A stretch of 64,000 nucleotides of DNA from an uncultured Lachnoclostridium sp. GTDB taxonomy: Bacteria > Bacillota > Clostridia > Lachnospirales > Lachnospiraceae. The position numbers were made by a program, and so were the translations under genes. The notes under the pieces are model-generated. The model was not told where the DNA came from. It ran no database searches and saw only the letters and a list, made by a program, of their open reading frames with translations. This document shows, piece after piece, positions 16,828-25,836 of the stretch; position 1 is the first letter of the stretch; the number at the start of each line of letters is the position of its first letter. The stretch covers positions 62,001 to 126,000 of the forward strand of contig CALWLW010000006.1 of the NCBI GenBank assembly GCA_944381625.1. The letters are read 5' to 3'.

Positions 16828-17800
16828 ATATAGATGCGCGGCGGCAGCGCTGGCAGCGGTGCTGGGCGTTTCCCTGAGCGGATGCGGGAATACGCAGATT
16901 GTGCTGACGACGGGCCTGGCCCCTGACGAGCTTTTTCGGATCGGGAAGGTGTCCTGCCGTATTTCCGAGGCGCTGGTATACCTGAATAACCAGAAAAACC
17001 AGTATGAAAATGTCTATGGCGTGGAAGTGTGGGATCATGATTTCGGAGGGATCACGCTGGAAGAATATCTGAAGAACCAGGTGATCTCCCAGCTGGCCCA
17101 GGTGAAGAGCATGGTGCTGCTGGCGGAGGAGCAGGAGATTGTCTTGTCGGAGGAAGAGCTTTCCATGGCAGAACAGGCCGCGGCGGAATACTATGGGTCG
17201 CTGAGCGAAGAAGAGATATCGCTTTTGAAGGCGGATCAGGAAGAACTGACGAAGATGTATGAAGATTACTGCCTTTCTGAGAAGGCATATGATCAGATCA
17301 TGGAAGCGGTCAGTGTGGAGATCAGCGACGACGAGGCCAGGATTATCCAGATCCAGCAGATTCTGGTTCCGGAAGAGCGGCTGGCGGGGGAACTGAAGTC
17401 CCGGCTGGATGAGGGCGAAGAATTTGAGACTCTGGCGGCCAACTATTCCAAAGCGCCCCAGATCACCGTGGCGATCGCGCGGGGGGATATGGACGAAGCC
17501 TATGAAGAGACGGCGTTCAACCTGGACAATGACGAGGTCAGCGATGTGTTTGCCGGCGATAACGGGTATTATATTCTGAAATGCACCAACACCTATATGG
17601 AAGAGGAATCGGAGGAAAACAAGAGACAGCTGGAGCAGGCGCGCAAGGAAGAGGGCTTCCGGGAAGCCTATGACGAGCTGATGGCCGATACCCTGTCGGA
17701 GTATCAGGAAAGGCTGTGGAAAAAAGTCAGCCTGGCGGATTATGAAGCGGTGGAGACGGACTCCTTTTTTGAAATTTATCGGGAGTATTTTCCGGAATAA
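16817..17800 (+). CDS. PrsA/SurA-like peptidyl-prolyl isomerase lipoprotein
   Basis: A 327-residue predicted lipoprotein: signal peptide with lipobox LSGC (C23), a SurA-N-like helical region to about 165, then a parvulin-like segment (IIQIQQILVPEER ... FETLAANYSKAP ... VFAGDNGYYILKCTN) and a helical tail. It would assist folding of secreted proteins outside the membrane. The parvulin core is divergent and catalytic activity is uncertain. It is coupled to the HAD gene by overlap. Confidence 0.82.
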   Translation: MKNRYRCAAAALAAVLGVSLSGCGNTQIVLTTGLAPDELFRIGKVSCRISEALVYLNNQKNQYENVYGVEVWDHDFGGITLEEYLKNQVISQLAQVKSMVLLAEEQEIVLSEEELSMAEQAAAEYYGSLSEEEISLLKADQEELTKMYEDYCLSEKAYDQIMEAVSVEISDDEARIIQIQQILVPEERLAGELKSRLDEGEEFETLAANYSKAPQITVAIARGDMDEAYEETAFNLDNDEVSDVFAGDNGYYILKCTNTYMEEESEENKRQLEQARKEEGFREAYDELMADTLSEYQERLWKKVSLADYEAVETDSFFEIYREYFPE

Positions 17801-17807
17801 AAGCACC

Positions 17808-17836
17808 TTGACCTGTACAAAATGATAATATATAAT
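17808..17836 (+). promoter_or_regulatory. Promoter of the toxin-antitoxin operon
   Basis: TTGACC at 17808-17813 and TATAAT at 17831-17836 are separated by 17 bp. Confidence 0.8.
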
Positions 17837-17840
17837 AAAA

Positions 17841-17856
17841 GTACGCAAAAACGTAC
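17841..17856 (+). promoter_or_regulatory. Candidate antitoxin operator
   Basis: The inverted repeat GTACG-CAAAAA-CGTAC lies just after the -10 box, where YefM-type antitoxins usually bind to repress their own operon. The right arm is part of the palindrome ACGTACGT. Confidence 0.55.
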
Positions 17857-17885
17857 GTATTTATATGAGAAAAGGAGGCAAAAAT

Positions 17886-18200
17886 ATGATTGCGACGAAA
17901 CCACTGGATCTAAGAAGCAATTTAAGAAAATATATGGACTTTGCCTTCAAAGGTGAGCCTGTTATCATTGCCAGACCCAAAAATGAAAATGTAGTGATGG
18001 TATCTGAAAAAGATTATAATGAACTTATGAGGTTAAGGCAGAACGCTGAATATTTGGCGCGCCTTGACAGCAGCTATGAGCAGCTGGAGAAAAAACAGAC
18101 GATCACTTTTTCCCTGGACGAATTGAGGGACATGGAATCAGACGACTGGGAACCCACACAGAAGACGAAAGATTTTGTGGAGCGGATAAAGGATGAATGA
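17886..18200 (+). CDS. YefM/Phd-family antitoxin
   Basis: A 104-residue protein beginning MIATKPLDLRSNLRKYMD, with EPVIIARPKNENVVMVSEKDYNELM, the DNA-binding fold typical of YefM, and a C-terminal segment that would wrap the toxin. ATG 17886 has AAAGGAGG eight bases upstream; the open frame extends seven codons further but without support. It overlaps the toxin gene by 8 nt. Confidence 0.9.
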   Translation: MIATKPLDLRSNLRKYMDFAFKGEPVIIARPKNENVVMVSEKDYNELMRLRQNAEYLARLDSSYEQLEKKQTITFSLDELRDMESDDWEPTQKTKDFVERIKDE

Positions 18201-18456
18201 TTTTACTTTTACGGGACAGGGATTTGCTGATTATCTGTATTGGCAGACACAGGATAAGAAAACGCTGAAAAAGATAAATGCTTTATTGGCAGACATACAG
18301 CGTAACGGGGCTATGCAGGGGCTGGGCAAGCCGGAACCGCTGAAGTACAGACCGGGGTATAGCCGTCGGATAGACGAAAAGAACAGGCTTGTGTATGAGA
18401 TAGATAAGTTGCAGAATATTGTGATTCTGAGCTGCAGAGGACATTATGAGGACTGA
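18193..18456 (+). CDS. YoeB/Txe-family mRNA interferase toxin
   Basis: An 87-residue ribosome-dependent endoribonuclease of the YoeB family. DYLYWQTQDKKTLKKIN and GKPEPLK match the family, and the catalytic residues E48, R65 and H84 are in the places of E46, R65 and H83 of E. coli YoeB. Together with the preceding antitoxin this is a complete type II module. Confidence 0.93.
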   Translation: MNDFTFTGQGFADYLYWQTQDKKTLKKINALLADIQRNGAMQGLGKPEPLKYRPGYSRRIDEKNRLVYEIDKLQNIVILSCRGHYED

Positions 18457-18488
18457 AAAGGTCCTGAATTGTCTGCACCGAATTTTTT

Positions 18489-18522
18489 CTGGCCGTCAAC
18501 TATTGCAGTAGTTGGCGGCCAG
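18489..18522. repeat. Inverted repeat between convergent genes
   Basis: CTGGCCGTCAACTA and TAGTTGGCGGCCAG pair over 14 bp with one G-T. The T-run lies on the wrong side for an intrinsic terminator in either direction, but the position between the toxin and aminotransferase genes suggests a transcription end or RNA-stabilising hairpin. Confidence 0.6.
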
Positions 18523-18535
18523 CTGTGTTACCTGC

Positions 18536-19660
18536 CTACCCCAATATCTCCTTCAGACATTCCAGCAGTTCCGTATTTTTCTCCGGCATCATGAAGCAGA
18601 ACCGGAAGAAGGATTCGTCCTCCAGGCCGGGGAAGGTGGAGCAGTCACGGAGCATCAGTCCCTGTCGGATGGCGTGGAGGAAGACGTCGTAGGCGGTGAC
18701 GCCTTCTTTCAGGATGCGCACCAGGATGAAATTGGCCCAGGGGCGGTAGACCTTCACATATTTCCAGGTGGAAAGCTCCCGGTAGATGCGTTCCCGCTCC
18801 GAGGAGATCAGCTCCTGCGTGCGTTCAATGTATTCCCGGTCCGTGAACATCAGGCTGCCCGCCACGTCAGCCAGGCTGTTGAGCGTCCAGGGGTTCTTCC
18901 GCTCCCGGATCAATGCAAGCAGTTCCAGATTGCTGGTCATGGCATAGCCCAGACGCAGGCCGGGGGCGGCGAAAAATTTGGACACGCCCCGCAGGATGGC
19001 GAAATTATGAAACTCTTTTAAAAGTTCCACGGCGGAGACGCTGGTCCTGGCCGGGGCGAACTCTGCGTAAGTCTCGTCGATCATGACGAAAATGTTCTGC
19101 TTCTGGCAGCACTCCAGGATCTTCCGCATTCCGTCCGGCAGGACGGCGGTGGAGGTGGGATTGTTGGGATTGCAGATGACGCAGAGGTCCGGGGCCTGCC
19201 CGGTAAGCTCGCGGCAGAAGTCTTCGATATTCAGCTGAAAATCATCGGTTTCCCGCAGTGCATAATACTGGACGATTCCTCCGGAAAGGGTGACCTCCCG
19301 TTCGTATTCGGAGTAAGTGGGAGATACAATCAGGGCTTTCTTCGGCCTGTGAATCTGAATGAACAGGGAAATCAGCTCTGTGCATCCGTTTCCCACCAGG
19401 ATCTCCTCCGGGCGGCAGCCGGCGTAGCCGGCGATATGGCCGCGCAGTTCGGTATAGTCCGGATCCGGGTAAGTGGTAATGGCGTCGATATGCCGGGCCA
19501 GTCCCTGGCGCAGGCAGGGAGAGATGCCCAAAGGATTGACATTGGCCCCGAAAGCGGTGATCTGTTCTTTGGGGATGCCAAAATATTTCTCGATTTTTTC
19601 CAGATCGCTTCCGTGAAAATGCTCTTTGGCTTCCAGAAGCCTGTTCTTATCTGTATTCAT
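18536..19660 (-). CDS. PLP-dependent aminotransferase, histidinol-phosphate/threonine-phosphate decarboxylase-like
   Basis: A 374-residue fold type I PLP enzyme. Recognisable parts are FGANVNPLG near residue 38, YPDPDYTELR, GNGCTELI, CNPNNPTS, MIDETYAEFAP and the PLP lysine in RGVSKFFAAPGLRLGYA. The start and the order of motifs resemble CobD (threonine-phosphate decarboxylase) and HisC. No cobalamin or histidine genes are nearby, so the substrate is open. It is transcribed divergently from the DUF5717-like gene. Confidence 0.85.
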   Translation of the reverse strand: MNTDKNRLLEAKEHFHGSDLEKIEKYFGIPKEQITAFGANVNPLGISPCLRQGLARHIDAITTYPDPDYTELRGHIAGYAGCRPEEILVGNGCTELISLFIQIHRPKKALIVSPTYSEYEREVTLSGGIVQYYALRETDDFQLNIEDFCRELTGQAPDLCVICNPNNPTSTAVLPDGMRKILECCQKQNIFVMIDETYAEFAPARTSVSAVELLKEFHNFAILRGVSKFFAAPGLRLGYAMTSNLELLALIRERKNPWTLNSLADVAGSLMFTDREYIERTQELISSERERIYRELSTWKYVKVYRPWANFILVRILKEGVTAYDVFLHAIRQGLMLRDCSTFPGLEDESFFRFCFMMPEKNTELLECLKEILG

Positions 19661-19687
19661 ATGGATTCCTCACTTGTCTTATCTTAT

Positions 19688-19726
19688 GCGCCGCAGTTGC
19701 GCGGCGCGCCGTGTCAGTGGTATAAT
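19688..19726 (+). promoter_or_regulatory. Promoter with overlapping palindrome before the DUF5717-like gene
   Basis: TTGCGC (19697-19702) and TATAAT (19721-19726) are 18 bp apart. The -35 box lies inside GCGCCGC-AGTTGC-GCGGCGC (19688-19707), a perfect 7-bp inverted repeat that could bind a regulator. Confidence 0.6.
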
Positions 19727-19778
19727 GATCTAGTATAATCCGTAATCGTCAAAATAACAATAGCGAAAACAGTATGGT

Positions 19779-22700
19779 ATGAAAGAGAAAATCATCGATT
19801 TTTCAAATGGAAAGTTTATATATGAGCAGCCGGGAGTGATCCTGGAACCATCGGAACTGGAGATGGAACTGGGTCTGGAGGACGAGGCCAGGGGCAGCAT
19901 CCGCATCGCGTCCGCGAACGAGCGGAGGATCAAAGGGGCCGCGGAGACGGAGATACCGGGATTTACGCTCTATGGAGGCAGTTTCTTTGCCCGGGCCGCC
20001 CGGCTGGAATTTTCTTATACGCCCAGGTGGCTGCGGCCGGGGGAATCGCTGGAGGGCAGGGTGCTTCTGAAGACCAGCGCCGGGGAATATGAGATCCCGG
20101 TGAGGATCCGGATCAAAGAAGCGGCTCCCGGTGAGGAAAAGGAAGAGATCCCCCTTCCGCCTATTCAGGAGGAGAAGCAGGAGGAGCGTCCCGTCCCCAG
20201 GGGCCGGGGCAGGAGCCCGGAATGGAAGGCGTCGCGGGAACGGCAGTCGGCCCTCATGGAGATCCAGCGGGTGCTGGAGCGGGAACGGCGGGGCGCGTGC
20301 AGCCGGAAGGAGGCCGTAAAAAGCCTCAGGGAACTGACGGACCGCCTCCGGGAAGCAGATGCGGAGTCCGCTTTTTATCTGCTTTTGGACGCCTGGGTCA
20401 TGCTTAGGGAGGACCGCAGGGAGGAAGCCGGCTGGATTCTCCGCAAATACGAGCGGACCCGGCTTTTCCAGCAGCGGGAAGTCCCAGTGAGGGCGCTGTT
20501 CCTGTATGTGAACAGCCTGTACCGGGGCGGGGATAAAAATGACTCCAGCGTGGCGCAGCTTCAGAAGCTCTACCAGAAATACCCGGAAAACTGGCTGGTG
20601 ACGTGGTTTCTTCTGGAACTGGACCCGAAGCTTTCCCGGAATACACGGACCCGGTATATGGTGCTGGAGCGGCAGTTCCGCATGGGTACGCACAACCGCC
20701 TGCTCTATCAGGAGGCATGGAGGCTGCTCTGCCAGGATCCGGCCCTGTTTGAGAAGCTGGACGGATTCACCATGCACACCCTGTACTGGGCGGCGTCCAG
20801 GGGACTTCTGACGGCCGAAGCGGCCCAGGCCGCGGCCCGCCAGGCTTCCAGGCTGAAAAGCTGGTCCTGGCTGTCCGCCCGGCTTTTAAAGGCCTGCTAT
20901 CAGGTCCATCCCTGCAAAGAGACGGCGGGGGCGGTCTGCGCCATCTATATCCGGGGAAACCGGACGGATTCCGACGCGTTTGTGTGGTACCAGAAGGGCG
21001 TGGAACTGGACGCCAGGATTACGAATTTATACGAGTATTTCATGTACGCCCTGCCGGAAGACTATGCCCGGCTGCTGCCCAGACAGGTGCTGCTGTATTT
21101 CAGCTATCACAATACGCTGGACGTCCGCCGGAAGACCATGTTTTACTGCAACCTGGCAAGGTACGGCTCCAGGGAGGACCCGGCGTGCGAGGCCCATCAG
21201 AGGCCGCTGCAGGAATTCCTGATGGAGCAGCTGGGAAAGAGGCGTGTGAATGAGGAACTGGCATGGCTGTACGAACGGTGCCTGCGGGTGGATACCCTGG
21301 AGAAACATCTGCTGGAGGTACTGGCGGACGTGCTGTTTATGCGGAAACTCACCTGCGGGGAGAAGAGAATCCGCCAGGCGGAGGTGCGCTACGAACAGCT
21401 GAAGGAACACATCCGTGTCCCGCTGGTGTCGGGCACGGCTTATGTGCCGGTCTATACGCCGGGGGCGCAGATTGTGCTGCTGGATGAGGAGGGCAGAGAA
21501 TACCGGAAGACGGTGCCCTACGACCTGAAGAGAATTCTCATCGAGCCGCGCTTTATGCAGGCCTGCACCGCCGGCCTCAAAGATCATACGGGGCTGAACC
21601 TGTATCTGCTGGACGGGAAGGGAAAACACCGGCTGAACAGTGAAAATGTGGAGACTGCTTACCGTCTGCTGGACGACGGGCAGGTGGATGAGGACTGGCG
21701 CAGGGGCCTTAAAATAGAATTACTGACCTATGAACGGAAACACCGGCGTATGGACGGGCTGGACGAACGGCTCAGCCTGCAGGATGGGGAGCTGGGGAAG
21801 CTGGATGCTTCCTGGCGGGCGTCGTATCTGGAAAGCCTGATTCTCTATGGGGACAGGCAAAAGGCGTTTGCCCTGCTGGAGCGGTACGGCGGGGAGGGCA
21901 TGAATGCCAGAAGCCTGCTGCGCCTGATTCTGTGGTGTCTGGACGAAGGGATGGACCGGAAAAAGCTCTGGCCGTTCGCGTCCCAGGTGTTCCAGGCCGG
22001 CGTGTATACCGAGGAGATCGTATCCTTGCTGGCGGAGCGTTGCCAGGGCGGTGTGGAAGACCTGCTGGAGATCTGGAAGGCTTCGGAGCGGTTCGGCCTG
22101 TGCTTCCCGGCGCTGGAGGAGCAGATCGTGGGGCAGGCGTTATTTACAGAATCCCATGTCTGCGACGTGTTCCCGGTCTTTGATGCCATGGACGACCGTG
22201 GGGGCGACCGCGTGCTCTGCACGGCGTACCTGAATTATCTGGGATGGCTGGATTTTGTGAAGGGCAGGGAGGTGCCGGAGGGACTGTTCGCTTCTCTGGA
22301 GCATCATCTCATATGGGAGGACCGGCTTTCGGAGGAGGCGGGCTTATCCTATTTGAAACAGCTCTCTGTACTGCTTCTGCTGACAGAGGCGCAGAAGCGG
22401 CTGGTGCGGCGCATGATGAAAGAACTGGGGGAAAAACGCCGGTATTTTGCTTTCATGAAAAAGCTGGCGCCATACCTGGAGGAGCAGGTGATCCCCGACG
22501 GACTGGAAGTGGCAGAGTACCGGTGCGATCCGTCCCATCGGGTGGTGCTTCACTATGTGCTGGAATATCACGGGAAAAAGACCTTTGATTATATTACGGA
22601 ACGGGTTTACCCGATGTGCGGGGGCGTGTTCTGCAAAGGCTTTATCCTGTTTTACGGGGAGCGGCTGACCTGGTTCTTCACGGAGGAACAGGAAGACGGG

Positions 22701-22889
22701 ACCACCCTGTCCACCGAGTGCCGCAGCCTGGAGAACCGGGAGGAGCCGATTCAGGGGGATGGCCGCTACCAGAGGCTCTGCCGGATGCAGAGGGCGCTGG
22801 ATTACCATCAGGACCGGAGCCTGAAGAAAATGATGGCGGAATACGAGGAACTGGCGGAATTGTCCCAGACCCGGTTCCTTCGGAAATAG
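19779..22889 (+). CDS. DUF5717-like protein: N-terminal Ig-like domain plus TPR-like repeats, function unknown
   Basis: A 1036-residue protein without signal peptide or membrane segment, so probably cytoplasmic. Residues 1-110 look like a beta-sandwich (LEFSYTPRWLRPGESLEG, YEIPVRIRIKE). A Pro/Glu/Arg-rich linker follows to about 150, then a long alpha-helical region with TPR/SEL1-like spacing to about 540, a beta segment around 550-600 (GTAYVPVYTPGAQIVLL), more helices, and a beta-rich C-terminus. The ATG has no clear Shine-Dalgarno sequence. It starts a three-gene unit with the DUF5716-like and TPR-like genes. I recall the family from Lachnospiraceae only as a domain of unknown function. Confidence 0.75.
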   Translation: MKEKIIDFSNGKFIYEQPGVILEPSELEMELGLEDEARGSIRIASANERRIKGAAETEIPGFTLYGGSFFARAARLEFSYTPRWLRPGESLEGRVLLKTSAGEYEIPVRIRIKEAAPGEEKEEIPLPPIQEEKQEERPVPRGRGRSPEWKASRERQSALMEIQRVLERERRGACSRKEAVKSLRELTDRLREADAESAFYLLLDAWVMLREDRREEAGWILRKYERTRLFQQREVPVRALFLYVNSLYRGGDKNDSSVAQLQKLYQKYPENWLVTWFLLELDPKLSRNTRTRYMVLERQFRMGTHNRLLYQEAWRLLCQDPALFEKLDGFTMHTLYWAASRGLLTAEAAQAAARQASRLKSWSWLSARLLKACYQVHPCKETAGAVCAIYIRGNRTDSDAFVWYQKGVELDARITNLYEYFMYALPEDYARLLPRQVLLYFSYHNTLDVRRKTMFYCNLARYGSREDPACEAHQRPLQEFLMEQLGKRRVNEELAWLYERCLRVDTLEKHLLEVLADVLFMRKLTCGEKRIRQAEVRYEQLKEHIRVPLVSGTAYVPVYTPGAQIVLLDEEGREYRKTVPYDLKRILIEPRFMQACTAGLKDHTGLNLYLLDGKGKHRLNSENVETAYRLLDDGQVDEDWRRGLKIELLTYERKHRRMDGLDERLSLQDGELGKLDASWRASYLESLILYGDRQKAFALLERYGGEGMNARSLLRLILWCLDEGMDRKKLWPFASQVFQAGVYTEEIVSLLAERCQGGVEDLLEIWKASERFGLCFPALEEQIVGQALFTESHVCDVFPVFDAMDDRGGDRVLCTAYLNYLGWLDFVKGREVPEGLFASLEHHLIWEDRLSEEAGLSYLKQLSVLLLLTEAQKRLVRRMMKELGEKRRYFAFMKKLAPYLEEQVIPDGLEVAEYRCDPSHRVVLHYVLEYHGKKTFDYITERVYPMCGGVFCKGFILFYGERLTWFFTEEQEDGTTLSTECRSLENREEPIQGDGRYQRLCRMQRALDYHQDRSLKKMMAEYEELAELSQTRFLRK

Positions 22890-22904
22890 AGGGAGTGGAT
22901 CAGC

Positions 22905-24020
22905 ATGAAACTAACAGATGGAAGCGGATGGCTGCTGGCAGGCGTGGACTTCCGGGAGGAAACGCCCAACGTGTGTTATCAGACGGAACAGATGAAGGAG
23001 CCGGAACGCCTCCCGCTGGATTTTGGCGCATGCAAAGGGAGGCAGGGAGTCTTCCGCAAGATTCTGTCGGCATTGAAAAAATTCGCGCCGAAGGAACAAC
23101 TCCGGGCGGCGGTGGTGCTGCCGGATACGGAGGAGGAGACGATCCGCCTGTATCTGAAAGAGGCGTGTGAGGCGGGATTTGACAAAGAACAGCTTCAGGT
23201 ACTGGGAGAGACGGAAAGCCTGGTGCATTTTACCATGCATCAGCCGCCGGATATCTGGCAGCAGGAGGTATGCTTCCTGGAGTTCGGGCCGGAAGAGATC
23301 AGGGCCATGTTCCTGAAGATCAACCGCCGGACCGCGCCCATGCTGGTGGAAGCGGTGGAACCGGAATACTGGCATGTGGGAAATCTTCTGGATGGAAGCA
23401 GGGATGAACGTCTGGCGGAAGCGGTAAAGGAGCGGTTCGGGAAGCAGCACCCTGTGTCCGCCGTATTTTTGACGGGGACGGACTTGAACGCCGCGGACTA
23501 CCGGAAGAGCCGGGAGGAACTCTGCTTCCACCGGAGAGTATTTCTGGCGGAGCAGATATATGCCAGAGGAGCCTGCATGCTGGCGGGGGACGGGGACAAG
23601 AACCGGTCCTATCTCTTCCTGAATGAGCAGACGCTGCATTACAACGTGAATATCCGCAGCGTCCGGGCAGGCAGGGAACAGCTGTATACGCTGATCAGCG
23701 CCGGATGTAGCTGGTATGAGGCGAAAGCGTCCTGCGAGATGCTTCTGATGGATGAGCCTGTACTGGAGTTTGTATTTTCTCCCATGACGGGCGGGGAGCC
23801 CGTCCGGGAGGGGCTTTTGCTGACGGATATACCTGGAAGGCCCGCCGGGGCGTCCAGGGTCCTGGTGGAACTGTGGTTTTCGGGCGTCCGCCAGTGCGAG
23901 GTGAAGGTGTCGGATCTGGGATTCGGAGAACTGTATCCGGCTTCCGACCTGTACTGGAGGGAGACGTTCTGGCTGGAAGAGGAGGGCGCGTATGGGCTTG
24001 GTGACGATCTGCAAATATAA
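22905..24020 (+). CDS. DUF5716-like protein, degenerate Hsp70-like
   Basis: A 371-residue cytoplasmic protein whose segments follow Hsp70 order. LLAGVDFREETPNVCYQ (10-26) takes the place of the phosphate-1 loop; RAAVVLPDTEEETIR plus the helix and VLGETESLVHF (68-109) matches the DnaK VPAYF...NEPTAAALAYG region; VCFLEFGPEEIRAMFL (122-137) replaces phosphate-2; VSAVFLTGTDLNAADYR...ARGACMLAG (184-228) matches VGG...GAA; and 286-345 resembles the start of the substrate-binding beta domain. The Gly/Thr nucleotide-binding residues are missing, so it is probably a pseudo-ATPase. The gene overlaps the next by 29 nt. Confidence 0.7.
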   Translation: MKLTDGSGWLLAGVDFREETPNVCYQTEQMKEPERLPLDFGACKGRQGVFRKILSALKKFAPKEQLRAAVVLPDTEEETIRLYLKEACEAGFDKEQLQVLGETESLVHFTMHQPPDIWQQEVCFLEFGPEEIRAMFLKINRRTAPMLVEAVEPEYWHVGNLLDGSRDERLAEAVKERFGKQHPVSAVFLTGTDLNAADYRKSREELCFHRRVFLAEQIYARGACMLAGDGDKNRSYLFLNEQTLHYNVNIRSVRAGREQLYTLISAGCSWYEAKASCEMLLMDEPVLEFVFSPMTGGEPVREGLLLTDIPGRPAGASRVLVELWFSGVRQCEVKVSDLGFGELYPASDLYWRETFWLEEEGAYGLGDDLQI

Positions 24021-24690
24021 TCGGACCTCCGCGCCGTTTTATATCCGGCAGGCAGGGATCAATCTGTACAGTCTGGAAGAACTGGCCTGGTTTTTGTACC
24101 ACAACATCTGCCTGGCAGACCGGCAGCTGTTTGACGACCGCCTGTGCCGCTGGCTGTCCGAGGAGGCGGGGTGTAAGGATCTGGCCCGGCGCATCCAGAA
24201 CGGTGTCGCGGCAGGCGTAAGTTTCCAGAACCTGGTGCTTTCCGTGGTGGGAGCCGCGGATATGTATGACAGCAGAGAACTTTCGGAGCTGGGAGAGCGG
24301 CTGAAAAGCCTGGGTTCCCTGCAGGAGCAGGAGCGCTTAAAGATGCGGGCGGACGAGCTTCTGGACAACCGCAGCGAATGGGCGGCCATGGAGGAATACC
24401 GCCATATTCTGCGCATGCACCAGAACAACCGGCTGGGCATGGCGTTCTACGGAGCGGTGTGGAATAACCTGGGAGTCTGCTATGCCAGGCAGTTCCTGTT
24501 CCGGGAGGCGGCGGACTGCTTCGAGACCTCCTGCGAATACGCGCCGGACGAGGAGGTGGAGCGTCAGGCGGAGCTGGCCAGACAGCTGGCGGAGGGCGAA
24601 CGTCCGCCTTCGGAGAAAAAGCCTGCCGACGACGTCCTTCCCCAGAAGAAGCTCCTGCGCTGGGAAAAGGAATACCGGATGTCGTTTTAA
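23992..24690 (+). CDS. Alpha-helical protein with TPR-like repeat, third gene of the DUF5717/DUF5716-like unit
   Basis: A 232-residue protein with no signal peptide. Nearly all helical: an N-terminal domain (LYSLEELAWFLYHNICLADRQ), then at 120-200 at least one TPR-like pair (VWNNLGVCYARQFLFREAADCFETSCEYAP), and a charged tail ending LLRWEKEYRMSF. It overlaps the DUF5716-like gene by 29 nt, so the two products are likely made together and may bind each other. I do not recognise a named family. Confidence 0.7.
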   Translation: MGLVTICKYNRTSAPFYIRQAGINLYSLEELAWFLYHNICLADRQLFDDRLCRWLSEEAGCKDLARRIQNGVAAGVSFQNLVLSVVGAADMYDSRELSELGERLKSLGSLQEQERLKMRADELLDNRSEWAAMEEYRHILRMHQNNRLGMAFYGAVWNNLGVCYARQFLFREAADCFETSCEYAPDEEVERQAELARQLAEGERPPSEKKPADDVLPQKKLLRWEKEYRMSF

Positions 24691-24725
24691 AGGAGCGGGT
24701 GAACAGTAACGCGCTGTTTTTGTGC

Positions 24726-24754
24726 TTGACATCCGCCCCTCTGTCTGGTATGAT
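24726..24754 (+). promoter_or_regulatory. Promoter of the amino-acid ABC importer
   Basis: TTGACA at 24726-24731, 17 bp, TATGAT at 24749-24754. No intrinsic terminator is evident between 24690 and this promoter. Confidence 0.82.
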
Positions 24755-24822
24755 TTTGGCGTCATCAAAGCACTTTACTGTGCTAATGTGATACCAAAGG
24801 AAATAAGAGGAGGAACCTGAGT

Positions 24823-25707
24823 ATGAAAAAGTGGATTGCAGTTATGCTGGCAGGCATGATGACTGTGGGCGCGCTGACCGGATGCGGAAGCTCCCAGACG
24901 GTAGTGACAGAAAATCCGGCTGAGACAGAGGAGGAAGCCGGAACGGACGAGGAGGCGCAGGCAGAGGACGCTGCGGCTGTGGAAGAAGTCGCGGCGGAAG
25001 AGAGCGATATGGCTTACGTGCAGGGCAAAGGCACGCTGGTAGTGGGAATCACGGATTTCGCTCCCATGGATTATAAGGATGAAAACGGCGAGTGGATTGG
25101 ATTTGACGCGGATATGGCCAAAGCGTTTGCGGAGAGCCTGGGCGTGGAAGCCGAGTTTGTGGAGATCAACTGGGACAACAAGGTTCTGGAGCTGGACGGC
25201 AAGACCATCGACTGCGTATGGAACGGCATGACGCTGACGGAGGAAGTGTTAAGCGCCATGGAATGCTCCAGTGCTTACTGCAACAACGCGCAGGTTGTGA
25301 TCGTTCCTGCGGACGTGGCGGATCAGTATCAGGATACGGACAGCCTTTCCGATCTGACCTTCGCGGTGGAGGCAGGCAGCGCCGGTGAGGAGCAGGTGGC
25401 AGCGCTTGGACTGAATTATACGCCGGTGACCGCGCAGTCCGACGCCCTGATGGAAGTGGCGGCAGGGACCTCTGACGCGGCTGTGATCGATTCCCTGATG
25501 GCGGCGGCCATGGTGGGTGAAGGCACCGGATATGAGGATCTGACCTACACCATCGGCCTGAACAGCGAGGAATACGGCGTGGGCTTCAGGAAAGGCTCCG
25601 ACCTGGCGGCGGCTCTGAACGAGTTCTTCGCGGCCAGCTACGCGGATGGCAGCATGCAGACTGTGGCTGAGACCTACAGCGTGCAGGCGGCTCTGATCGA
25701 GCAGTAA
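24823..25707 (+). CDS. Amino-acid ABC transporter substrate-binding lipoprotein
   Basis: A 294-residue lipoprotein: signal peptide, lipobox LTGC (C21), an acidic linker to about 65, then a family 3 solute-binding domain (VVGITDFAPMDYKDENGEWIG, DADMAKAFAESLGVEAEFVE). It binds a polar amino acid outside the membrane and delivers it to the permease. GAGGAGG lies upstream of the ATG. The ligand (glutamine, cystine or other) is not clear. Confidence 0.93.
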   Translation: MKKWIAVMLAGMMTVGALTGCGSSQTVVTENPAETEEEAGTDEEAQAEDAAAVEEVAAEESDMAYVQGKGTLVVGITDFAPMDYKDENGEWIGFDADMAKAFAESLGVEAEFVEINWDNKVLELDGKTIDCVWNGMTLTEEVLSAMECSSAYCNNAQVVIVPADVADQYQDTDSLSDLTFAVEAGSAGEEQVAALGLNYTPVTAQSDALMEVAAGTSDAAVIDSLMAAAMVGEGTGYEDLTYTIGLNSEEYGVGFRKGSDLAAALNEFFAASYADGSMQTVAETYSVQAALIEQ

Positions 25708-25764
25708 AGCGGCTGTACGGACACCGCCTGGGATTTGATACGGCGGTAAATTTTACAGGCGTCG

Positions 25765-25803
25765 GCGGACCAGGGGACGTGAAAACCCCCGGTCCGCTGT
25801 TTT
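25765..25803 (+). terminator. Intra-operon hairpin between binding protein and permease genes
   Basis: GCGGACC-A-GGGG pairs with CCCC-C-GGTCCGC, followed by TGTTTT. A leaky terminator or RNA-stabilising hairpin here would give more binding protein than permease, as in other importers. Confidence 0.75.
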
Positions 25804-25836
25804 GACGGAATACGGAAGAAGGAACAGGAGATAGCT

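Noticed and set aside
18489-18522. Intrinsic terminator after yoeB
   Set aside because: The T-run precedes the hairpin instead of following it; kept only as an inverted repeat.
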